A DNA stretch of 6,869 nt from Thermoleophilia bacterium (GTDB lineage Bacteria; Actinomycetota; Thermoleophilia; Miltoncostaeales; Miltoncostaeaceae). This document shows positions 1 to 5,561 of the stretch, one piece after another (position 1 is the first letter of the stretch; every line of letters starts with the position of its first letter). The stretch lies in the NCBI GenBank assembly GCA_017882555.1, contig JADGPH010000168.1, forward strand, positions 1 to 6,869, given 5' to 3'. A model generated the notes under the pieces. The model had not been told where the DNA came from and searched no databases. It worked only from the letters and a program-made list of their open reading frames with translations. Both the position numbers and the translations under genes were made by a program.

Positions 1-1
1 C

Positions 2-25
2 GCGGGCATCAAGGTGAAGCGTTAG
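2..25 (+). CDS. 3' end of an unidentified upstream gene (partial)
   Basis: The reading frame from base 2 gives the peptide AGIKVKR and then a TAG stop at 23-25. The stop overlaps the AGGAG ribosome-binding site of the next gene, an arrangement common between co-transcribed bacterial genes. Seven residues are too few to name a family. The call rests only on the placement of the stop, so the frame could be fortuitous; another frame is also open to the window edge. If real, this gene is part of the same operon as the three genes that follow. Confidence 0.4.
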   Translation, partial: AGIKVKR

Positions 26-28
26 GAG
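24..28 (+). promoter_or_regulatory. Ribosome-binding site of the HMGCS-like gene
   Basis: AGGAG lies five bases before a GTG codon at 34. The frame is open back to the window edge, so this site decides the start. The resulting N-terminus (MAEISRYGAYLPKYR) matches the usual opening of the HMGCS/KAS-III-like family, a short strand followed by a Gly-x-Tyr-x-Pro turn. Confidence 0.75.
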
Positions 29-33
29 CGGCA

Positions 34-1020
34 GTGGCCGAGATCTCGCGCTACGGCGCGTACCTACCGAAATATCGCGCTCCACTCGGGGACGTCCAGA
101 AGTTCTTCGGGCGCCCCGGGCGGCCGCGTTCGCGCACGCTGTCCATCCCGGCGCTCGATGAAGACTCGCTGACGATGGCCTACGAGGCTGCCGATCAGGC
201 CTTGGGCGACGATCGCGCTCCGGGCGCGCTTGTCGCGGTCTCAATGTCGCCTCCGTTTGGGATGCGCAAGATGTCCGCGACGCTGGCGCGCGCGCTGGGG
301 CTGTCCGACGCAACAGTTCCGTACGACATCTCCGGCCATCCGGGGAGCCTGAGCGATGCGCTTGCACTCGCCGGGGCGCTGGTCTCCTCGGTGGGATCGG
401 TGCTGGTGGTCGCATCCGACTACGTGGTCAGCTTCGACGAGCGGGTCTGCGACACCCTTGCTGCCGGTGGTGCCGCGGCGTTCCTGCTTACCGAGAGCGG
501 CGGTTTTGCACGGCTCGGTGCAAGTGCGAGGGCCTCTGAAGAGATCTACGATGTCTGGTTCCTGGCGCGTGAGCGGGAGCCGCGCTACCGGATGGAAGTG
601 CTCTCGGAGGCCTCGCAGAAGGTCATGACCGGAGCGATCAAGGGCCTCGAGAAGGCGTCGGGCGATCCAACGTCGACCTACCGCCATGTGGCGGCCAGCC
701 AGCCGCATCCGCAGGTGTTGCGCGGTCTAGGTAAGGCGGGCGTGAGCGCAGATCAATTGGCGCACACGAGCTTCGTCGGTGAGATTGGCAACCTGGGAGC
801 GGCGTCGCTCGGCGTCGCCCTGGCGTTGAGCTTCGATCACTCCGCAGCGGGCGACAGAGTGCTCGCGGTCAGTTACGGCGCCGGTGAGGCGACCGCGCAG
901 GTCGTTGAGATCGTCTCGACGCCACCCGCCCTCGGGATCAGCGACAGGATTCCGGGCGAGGCGATCGACCTCGGTACGTACTACCTTTGGACTCGCGGCC
1001 GACAAGCCGAACCGCACTAG
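34..1020 (+). CDS. HMG-CoA synthase/KAS III-like thiolase-fold protein, probably non-catalytic
   Basis: A 328-residue protein of the thiolase superfamily, closest by pattern to archaeal/bacterial HMG-CoA synthase-like proteins. Visible landmarks are the N-terminal GAYLPKYR (8-15), a hydrophobic strand ending VLVVASD (123-129), the AAGGAAAFLL segment (143-152), and GEIGN (249-253), which carries the conserved active-site Asn (N253). The nucleophile motif, normally of the form Cys-x-Ala-Gly-Thr, reads SGHPGS (100-105), putting Gly101 at the Cys position. The later Phe-His-Gln-Pro motif reads ASQPHP (221-226), putting Ser222 at the catalytic His position. The only Cys is C139, outside the active site. 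The C-terminus (LGTYYLWTRGR) resembles the linker that leads into a DUF35 domain in fused relatives. It is first of three tightly spaced genes with a thiolase and a DUF35 protein. I infer a structural or acyl-channelling subunit, not an HMG-CoA-forming enzyme. The family call is firm; the role is inferred. Confidence 0.82.
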   Translation: MAEISRYGAYLPKYRAPLGDVQKFFGRPGRPRSRTLSIPALDEDSLTMAYEAADQALGDDRAPGALVAVSMSPPFGMRKMSATLARALGLSDATVPYDISGHPGSLSDALALAGALVSSVGSVLVVASDYVVSFDERVCDTLAAGGAAAFLLTESGGFARLGASARASEEIYDVWFLAREREPRYRMEVLSEASQKVMTGAIKGLEKASGDPTSTYRHVAASQPHPQVLRGLGKAGVSADQLAHTSFVGEIGNLGAASLGVALALSFDHSAAGDRVLAVSYGAGEATAQVVEIVSTPPALGISDRIPGEAIDLGTYYLWTRGRQAEPH

Positions 1021-1023
1021 GAG
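1019..1023 (+). promoter_or_regulatory. Ribosome-binding site that fixes the thiolase start at 1031
   Basis: AGGAG overlaps the TAG stop of the upstream gene (1018-1020) and sits seven bases before ATG 1031. The thiolase frame is open back to an ATG at 884, but that 49-codon extension lies inside the upstream gene and reads as Arg/Ser-rich nonsense. The ATG at 1031 gives the family-typical N-terminus MRVGVLGIGKTPH. Confidence 0.85.
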
Positions 1024-1030
1024 AATCTTC

Positions 1031-2203
1031 ATGCGCGTAGGCGTTTTGGGTATTGGGAAAACCCCCCACAAGATTCAGCATGCGAAGAGTCTCCGTGACC
1101 TCATTGTTGAGGCCGGACGCGGTGCGCTTGCGGACGCGGGCGTGTCGCCGTCAGATATCGAGATGTTGTACGTCGGCAACGTGGGGTCGGTGGGGTTCAA
1201 CTACGAGAACTCGACTGGCTTGATGGCAGCGCATCACTTGGGTGTGGTTCCTGCCGGTGCGGTGCGCGTTGAGGCGGCATGTGGCACCGGGGCCTGGGCC
1301 CTGCACCTTGGCCTGGTCGCGATTGTCTCGGGCTTGTACGACACCGTCATGGTTGTCGGCGCCGAGAAGATGAACGACCTTGCCACGGTTGAGGCGACGT
1401 CGATCATCGCCCAGGCCGCGGACTCCAAGGAAGAGTATTTCTCCGGGCTGACCTTCCCGTCGGGCGTGGCCTTGACCGCCCGCAAGTACATGCAGGTCTA
1501 CGGGATTACCGAAGAAGACCTCGCCCACACGGCGGTCAAGAACCATCACTACGGGGCGCGCAACCCATTCGCGCACCTGCGCTTTGAATGCACGGTCGAA
1601 GAAGTGATGAAGTCGGCCAAGGTCGCGGACCCGCTCAAGCTCTACGAAGTCTGTCCCATGACCGACGCCAGTTCGGCGATTGTGCTCTGTCGCGAAGACA
1701 TCCTTCGCGATCAGCCCGACAGGCCGCAGGTGTACGTCACCGCGAGCCAGATGGCGACGGGCACCTGGTACGCCTCAACCGACACCCTTGAGGACGCCTA
1801 CCAGTTGTTCAACCGGCCGGCCACCCGTGCATACGCGATGGCTGGGGTCACGGCCGACGACATCGATGTCGCGGAGATCTACAACTCATTTTCCGTCCAG
1901 GAACCGCTCGGGATTGAGGGCCTTGGGTTTGCCGCTCCCGGGGACGGTTGGAAGGGTGCGGCCGATGGTTCGACGTGGATGGACGGCAAGGTCGCGGTCA
2001 ATCTTTCCGGCGGCTTGCTCTGCAAGGGGCACCCGCTCGGCGCAACCGGCACGACCCAAGCCGTCGATATCATCGAGCAGCTTCGGGGCACCGCGCCAGA
2101 AGGCATCCAGTCGCAAAATCCCGAGGTCGGGATCACCGCCTGCCGCGGTGGGCCGGGAGCGGTTGGAGCCATCCACATCTTTCAGCGCATCGAAGGAGAG
2201 TAA
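1031..2203 (+). CDS. SCP-x-type thiolase (acetyl-CoA acyltransferase-like)
   Basis: A 390-residue member of the thiolase II/SCP-x family, a usual full length. The nucleophilic Cys is C84 in EAACGTGAW. The basic His is H334 in KGHPLGATG (332-340). The second Cys is C371 in ACRGGPGAVG (370-379). All residues for Claisen condensation or thiolytic cleavage of a 3-oxoacyl-CoA are therefore present. The motif that reads NEAF in classical thiolases and HDCF in SCP-x reads YNSF (284-287), so Tyr occupies the usual Asn/His position. This Tyr is seen in some DUF35-partnered SCP-x relatives, including Ltp-type aldolases. Those steroid aldolases lack the Cys nucleophile, which argues for thiolase or acyltransferase chemistry here. 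The gene follows the HMGCS-like gene by 10 bases and precedes the DUF35 gene by 2, so a cytosolic complex of the three products is likely. The acyl substrate cannot be read from the sequence. Confidence 0.92.
   Translation: MRVGVLGIGKTPHKIQHAKSLRDLIVEAGRGALADAGVSPSDIEMLYVGNVGSVGFNYENSTGLMAAHHLGVVPAGAVRVEAACGTGAWALHLGLVAIVSGLYDTVMVVGAEKMNDLATVEATSIIAQAADSKEEYFSGLTFPSGVALTARKYMQVYGITEEDLAHTAVKNHHYGARNPFAHLRFECTVEEVMKSAKVADPLKLYEVCPMTDASSAIVLCREDILRDQPDRPQVYVTASQMATGTWYASTDTLEDAYQLFNRPATRAYAMAGVTADDIDVAEIYNSFSVQEPLGIEGLGFAAPGDGWKGAADGSTWMDGKVAVNLSGGLLCKGHPLGATGTTQAVDIIEQLRGTAPEGIQSQNPEVGITACRGGPGAVGAIHIFQRIEGE
2193..2198 (+). promoter_or_regulatory. Ribosome-binding site fixing the DUF35 gene start at GTG 2206
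   Basis: AAGGAG lies within the last codons of the thiolase gene, seven bases before GTG 2206. The DUF35 frame is open far upstream inside the thiolase gene, so this site together with the family-typical N-terminus sets the start. The arrangement suggests translational coupling. Confidence 0.8.
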
Positions 2204-2205
2204 GG

Positions 2206-2616
2206 GTGACCGTCTCCGCAGTTGAGTTCTCGCGGCTGGGCCCTCCGAAGCTGCGGCTGTATGGGATGCGGTGTGCGAGCTGCAACGTCATCAGCCCGTG
2301 GTGGGAGAAGTTCCACTGCTACAAGTGCGGCGGCCAAGAGCTCACGGAGGTGTTCCTCGACGGCCGGGGGACCCTGACGAACTACACCGTCGTGTACTAC
2401 CCGCCGCGTGACTTTCTGGGCCAGGAGCCGTACGTCGTCGGACATATCACGATGGATGAAGGGGTGTTGCTACCGGCTCCCGTCGTCGACACGGCGTTGG
2501 AAGACGTCCAGGTCGGCACACGGGTCAAGGCCACGCTCCGACGTATGAAGCTGGGCCACGAGGGCGACATCTACTACAGCCAGAAGTTCGTCGTCGATCC
2601 GGACGCTACCGAGTAG
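2206..2616 (+). CDS. Zinc-ribbon/OB-fold (DUF35) acyl-CoA-binding partner protein
   Basis: A 136-residue protein with the two parts of the DUF35 family. A rubredoxin-like zinc ribbon has C23-x2-C26 and C38-x2-C41 (CASC and CYKC). An OB-fold follows from about residue 50, with GRGTLTNYTVVYYPP (53-67) and a final strand pair around 105-130. DUF35 proteins do not catalyse by themselves: in the archaeal thiolase-HMGCS complex, in PhlB and in BbsA they bridge thiolase-fold subunits and help hold the CoA moiety. The gene starts two bases after the thiolase stop, so the product is almost certainly its partner. In some bacteria this domain is fused to the C-terminus of the HMGCS-like protein; here the two are separate genes in the same operon. 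The length is normal and all four zinc ligands are intact. Confidence 0.9.
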   Translation: MTVSAVEFSRLGPPKLRLYGMRCASCNVISPWWEKFHCYKCGGQELTEVFLDGRGTLTNYTVVYYPPRDFLGQEPYVVGHITMDEGVLLPAPVVDTALEDVQVGTRVKATLRRMKLGHEGDIYYSQKFVVDPDATE

Positions 2617-2628
2617 GACCTGCGGCGC

Positions 2629-2640
2629 CCCGCGCGCGGG
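2629..2640. terminator. Perfect 12-bp palindrome between convergent genes, possible bidirectional terminator
   Basis: CCCGCGCGCGGG is fully self-complementary and lies in the 28-base gap between the DUF35 stop (2614-2616, +) and the sirtuin stop (2645-2647, -). The position suits a shared transcription end. No T-tract follows on either strand and the loop would be short, so intrinsic termination is doubtful. In a GC-rich genome the palindrome could also be chance. Confidence 0.28.
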
Positions 2641-2644
2641 AACG

Positions 2645-3391
2645 CTACGGCGCTCCGAGCATTCGTTCGGCGAGGGCCTCGATCACGGGTGCGCCGGCTG
2701 AGCGAATGACGACCTGTGCGTAGCGATCGTACTGCGTCGCTGTTCGTCCGATCATCGCCAGCGGCACCCCCCGCGTAAGAGGCACAGATGGCAACAGCGA
2801 GATCGGGATCGTGCGCAGCGAAGAATCGATCACGATGAATGCGTCGGCGCTGGCGGCGAGTTCCCACGCCTTGGTGATCGCCTCATCGGGCAGCGGTTCG
2901 CCCCAAAGGGTGCCGGAGGGGCGCAAGGGGTACCCGCATTCGGGGGTGGTGCACCGGGGCACGCCGTCGGCGGCATGCTCGAGAAACGCCCCGATCTCGG
3001 GCAGTCCGTACCGCTCGCCGCAGCGCTCGCATTTGGCGGTGAGGATGTTGCCGTGCATTTCGATGACGTCGGCCGCTCCGGCTTTGGTGTTCAGGTGGTC
3101 GGCGGATTGCGCGATGATCGTGGACACCAGCCCGCGGGATTGCATGCGCGCCAGCGCGATGTGGGCGGCCGAGGGCTGGCGTCGGGAGACCTCCATGGCC
3201 GCCGGGTAGTAGAACGCCCAGAACCCCGCCGGGTCGACGAGGAGGGTCTCGAGGCTCGCGCTGTGCGCCCAGTCGCTTTGGCCGGCGTGCAGTTCCACGT
3301 CGATCTCTTGCCCAAACCCGAGGCCGGTCAACACGACGGGCTGCTGCGCCGCCTCAAGCAGATGCTGAAGCCGCTCGTATCCCGGCTGCAT
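2645..3391 (-). CDS. Divergent Sir2-family (sirtuin) protein
   Basis: A 248-residue protein of ordinary class III/bacterial sirtuin length. Recognisable parts are VVLTG (19-23), PSAAH (73-77), a HGN with catalytic His113 (EMHGN, 111-115), the zinc module C121-x2-C124 and C147-x4-C152, GTLWGEPLP (160-168), and a late Rossmann strand FIVIDSSL (185-192). Sirtuins use NAD+ to remove acyl groups from lysines. Several signatures are altered: Gly-Ala-Gly-x-Ser is GLGFG, the Gly-Ile-Pro-Asp-Phe-Arg loop is absent, Gln-Asn-Ile-Asp is QSAD (95-98), and Gly-Thr-Ser is DSS. NAD handling or substrate choice may therefore be unusual, or activity lost. The start is ATG 3391, 16 bases after the methyltransferase stop, with AGG five bases upstream. 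The frame is open back to 3511, but that part overlaps the methyltransferase gene and has no sirtuin character. It is likely co-transcribed with the methyltransferase. Confidence 0.82.
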   Translation of the reverse strand: MQPGYERLQHLLEAAQQPVVLTGLGFGQEIDVELHAGQSDWAHSASLETLLVDPAGFWAFYYPAAMEVSRRQPSAAHIALARMQSRGLVSTIIAQSADHLNTKAGAADVIEMHGNILTAKCERCGERYGLPEIGAFLEHAADGVPRCTTPECGYPLRPSGTLWGEPLPDEAITKAWELAASADAFIVIDSSLRTIPISLLPSVPLTRGVPLAMIGRTATQYDRYAQVVIRSAGAPVIEALAERMLGAP

Positions 3392-3407
3392 GTCCACCTG
3401 GGTGAGA

Positions 3408-4238
3408 TTACCGGTGATTGTTGCCTTTTTTTGCAGACCGACTGCGGGTCGCGGTCGGCGGGTGCGTGAGGACCCAGCATCCCCACCCGTCGGACTCGGA
3501 TGCACGGGCAATGCGGAAGCCGAGGTGGGTGTACGCGTCCAGGATCGGTGCGGCCGCGGAGACGCGGAGCCCCGACATCAACAGCGTCTGCCCGTTCGGG
3601 CGCAGCGCGGCCATGATTTCGTGATGCGCGATGGGCGGGACGTTCGCAAACAGGACGGTGCCGAGGGCGCCCGGAAGGAGCCGCCCGATTGGGCCGCAAC
3701 GAAAGTCCACACGGGTGTCGAGTCCGGCGTGCGCCATCGACGACTGGGCCTGGGTGATCGCCCGGTTGTCGATGTCGATGGCGGTCACCGGACCGCGTGT
3801 CGTGGCCCACGCCTGGGCGAGAAGTCCGGACCCGCATCCCAGGTCGATGGCGGGTCCGTCGGGGAGTAATCCAAGGGCTCCCAGACACAGCAGGGTGGTG
3901 GGATGGGGCCATGTGCCGAATCCCTCCCCCGCGACTTGGACGAGTTCGTCGAACCCTGCGGGGGCGCCGATGTGCTCGGGGCTCTTGATGTACCAATTAG
4001 CAACGGTTTGCGCCGGCGGATCGGGCCAGCCCGGAGGATCGCGCAAGCTGGTGACGGGGAGCCTGCATCGCGCGAGTCCCCGCGCGGCGAGCTCGGGTGC
4101 TGCGCGCGGGGCGCAGATCACACCATCGACCGTCCGGTCGACCGGCTGCATGAGGGCGATCGCGGCAAAGTGCCGGCCGATTTCGCGCGGGCTGCCGTGG
4201 ACCAAGATTCCGGGCGGCAGGAGATCGTTAGAGTCCAT
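3408..4238 (-). CDS. PrmA-like SAM-dependent methyltransferase
   Basis: A 276-residue class I methyltransferase. The segment EGFGTWPHPTTLLCLGAL (105-122) resembles the one that precedes motif I in ribosomal protein L11 methyltransferase (PrmA). Motif I is IDLGCGSG (131-138), motif II is AIDIDN (153-158) with acidic D155, and motif IV is ANVPP (198-202). Residues 1-100 do not show a recognisable L11-recognition domain, and PrmA usually has Asn-Ile-Leu where this protein has NVPP. The true target is therefore open: L11, another protein or a small molecule. The start is ATG 4238; the frame continues upstream to 4562, but that part is antisense to the aldehyde dehydrogenase gene and Arg/Gln-rich. 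No Shine-Dalgarno site precedes 4238, so translation may be leaderless or begin further in. Residues 10-60 read like real protein. It heads a two-gene unit with the sirtuin and is head to head with the aldehyde dehydrogenase gene. Confidence 0.78.
   Translation of the reverse strand: MDSNDLLPPGILVHGSPREIGRHFAAIALMQPVDRTVDGVICAPRAAPELAARGLARCRLPVTSLRDPPGWPDPPAQTVANWYIKSPEHIGAPAGFDELVQVAGEGFGTWPHPTTLLCLGALGLLPDGPAIDLGCGSGLLAQAWATTRGPVTAIDIDNRAITQAQSSMAHAGLDTRVDFRCGPIGRLLPGALGTVLFANVPPIAHHEIMAALRPNGQTLLMSGLRVSAAAPILDAYTHLGFRIARASESDGWGCWVLTHPPTATRSRSAKKGNNHR
4229..4234 (+). promoter_or_regulatory. Candidate -10 box for a leaderless aldehyde dehydrogenase transcript
   Basis: TAGAGT fits the TANNNT pattern and ends eight bases before the A of ATG 4242, where a leaderless actinobacterial transcript would begin. 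The aldehyde dehydrogenase has no well-placed Shine-Dalgarno site; the nearest AGGAG (4219-4223) is 18 bases away, too far. I see no convincing -35. The match is short and could be chance. Confidence 0.25.
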
Positions 4239-4241
4239 CTG

Positions 4242-5561
4242 ATGGAAGAGTGGCTCGCAGGGCTTGTCGACGATGCGTCCCGGCGGTGCCGTGAGGTCGC
4301 GGAGCTGTCGCTTGACGAGCGGCTTGACCGTGCACACTGTAGCCGACGGCAACTCGCCCAAGACGGGCCGGCGATCGTCGAGTCTGCAGTCCGTGAGGCG
4401 AAGATGCCCCGCAAGTTTGTCGAGCGCGAGCTGCAGTCGGCCTTGCTGCTGCTCGATGCTCTGCCTGCGTTTGCCGAGGCGATTCGTCCGCGCGTGGTCC
4501 CGGCAACATCGGGAACGACGCTGTTGGAGTGGCTGCCGTTCGGGGTGGTCCTCGGGCTGCATTCGGCGAACTCCCCGATTTGGGTTCCGACCGTTGTCAG
4601 CATGTCTGCGCTCGTGGCGGGTAATGCATGTATCTGTCGCCCGTCGCGGCGTGTGGCCACGACGACCGAACGTGTCCTACGATCGCTGGCGGCCCCGTGG
4701 CCGGATGGCGTGATCGGCATTGCACACTGCGATCTCGAGGCTGTGCGGGAGCTGCTGGTGGCCCCCGGTATCGACGCGATCGTGGCCCACGCCGCAACGG
4801 CAACCTGCAAGGAGCACCTGGCGACGCTCGCGGCGGGCTACGCGAATGGCGCGATCCTGCGGCCGTATATCCCCGAAGGGTCGGGCAACGATGTGCTGAT
4901 CGTATTGCCGGGCGCGAATGTTGCCGATGCAGCGGATGCGATCGTGTTGGGCGCGTTCGCAAACGCCGGCCAGCTGTGCTTTTCGGCCAAGCGGATTCTG
5001 GTCGACGAGACGCTCTGGCCGGCACTTCGTCCCGCGCTGGGGCGGGCAGTGGCGCGGCTCGTGATCGGTGACCCGGAGGATCCCGCGACGGATCTCTCGT
5101 GGGAGACCCTGGGGGATCAGACGCTGGCAGAGCTGGCGTTTTCCGAGGCGCTCGCGGCAGGTGGCGAGCTTGTGGTCGGGAGGGTTCCGGATCCCGCACG
5201 GCCCAGTCAGACGATTCCTCGTTTGGTGCTCTTGCCCCGCGACCAGCTCGGACGTCTGCGGTTGTGGCGCAGCGAGATCTTTGCGCCGGTTCGGGGCATC
5301 GCGCTCGTGCACAGCACCGATGACGCTGTTGTGCTGGCACGCGATTCCCAGCTCGGAATTGGCGCGAGCGTATTCGGGGGGACACCCGCCGACCATGAGC
5401 TGATTCGGCGATCGTTGCGCGTCGCCCGCGTGCTGTTCAACGAGAGCCCCCTCTACCAAGACCCGCACCTCGTCGTCGGCGGCATCCGCGACAGCGGCTA
5501 CGGTGGCGCCCGCCCGAAGATCGAGCAGCTGGTCTACGCGCGCCGCGTGCACACGGCCTGA
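4242..5561 (+). CDS. Divergent aldehyde dehydrogenase-superfamily protein
   Basis: A 439-residue protein, somewhat shorter than typical aldehyde dehydrogenases (about 480). In order: a helical N-terminus with LDERLDR (24-30), PFGVVLGLHSANSP (99-112) containing the oxyanion-hole Asn N110, ALVAGNACICRPS (123-135), the general-base Glu E212 in PEGSGND, the catalytic Cys C246 in NAGQLCFSAKRILV (241-254), SEIFAPV (344-350), and GGIRDSGYGG (413-422). Acyl chemistry via a thioester is therefore possible. Cofactor features differ: the usual Lys of Lys-Pro-Ser is R133, and the Thr-Gly-Ser of the NAD loop aligns with H183-A184-A185. GSGN at 213-216 recalls CoA-acylating members, so a fatty-aldehyde or acyl-CoA role is possible, but the substrate is unknown. 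ATG 4242 is chosen because the first 60 residues fit the family; ATG 4404, with GAGG five bases upstream, is a weaker alternative. It is divergent from the methyltransferase gene. Confidence 0.85.
   Translation: MEEWLAGLVDDASRRCREVAELSLDERLDRAHCSRRQLAQDGPAIVESAVREAKMPRKFVERELQSALLLLDALPAFAEAIRPRVVPATSGTTLLEWLPFGVVLGLHSANSPIWVPTVVSMSALVAGNACICRPSRRVATTTERVLRSLAAPWPDGVIGIAHCDLEAVRELLVAPGIDAIVAHAATATCKEHLATLAAGYANGAILRPYIPEGSGNDVLIVLPGANVADAADAIVLGAFANAGQLCFSAKRILVDETLWPALRPALGRAVARLVIGDPEDPATDLSWETLGDQTLAELAFSEALAAGGELVVGRVPDPARPSQTIPRLVLLPRDQLGRLRLWRSEIFAPVRGIALVHSTDDAVVLARDSQLGIGASVFGGTPADHELIRRSLRVARVLFNESPLYQDPHLVVGGIRDSGYGGARPKIEQLVYARRVHTA

Noticed and set aside
34..1020. Calling the first gene a functional HMG-CoA synthase of the mevalonate pathway
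   Set aside because: The nucleophilic Cys and catalytic His positions are Gly and Ser, and no mevalonate gene is visible in the window.
884..1030. An in-frame N-terminal extension of the thiolase beginning at ATG 884
   Set aside because: It lies wholly inside the HMGCS-like gene, reads as Arg/Ser/Pro-rich shadow sequence, and a strong AGGAG sits before ATG 1031, which gives the normal family N-terminus.
2645..4238. Reading the sirtuin and methyltransferase as an antiphage defence system
   Set aside because: Sir2 defence proteins are usually NADases with extra domains or with Argonaute, helicase or similar partners. This is a compact single-domain sirtuin next to metabolic genes, with no mobile element or restriction gene nearby.
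3903..4241. An upstream extension of the aldehyde dehydrogenase back to ATG 3903
   Set aside because: It is antisense to well-patterned methyltransferase coding sequence and has no family similarity.
4597..5552. Long minus-strand open frames (4597-5385 and 4677-5552) opposite the aldehyde dehydrogenase gene
   Set aside because: Their translations are Arg/Pro/Gln-rich with no motif, typical of shadow frames in GC-rich DNA, while the plus strand carries clear conserved motifs.
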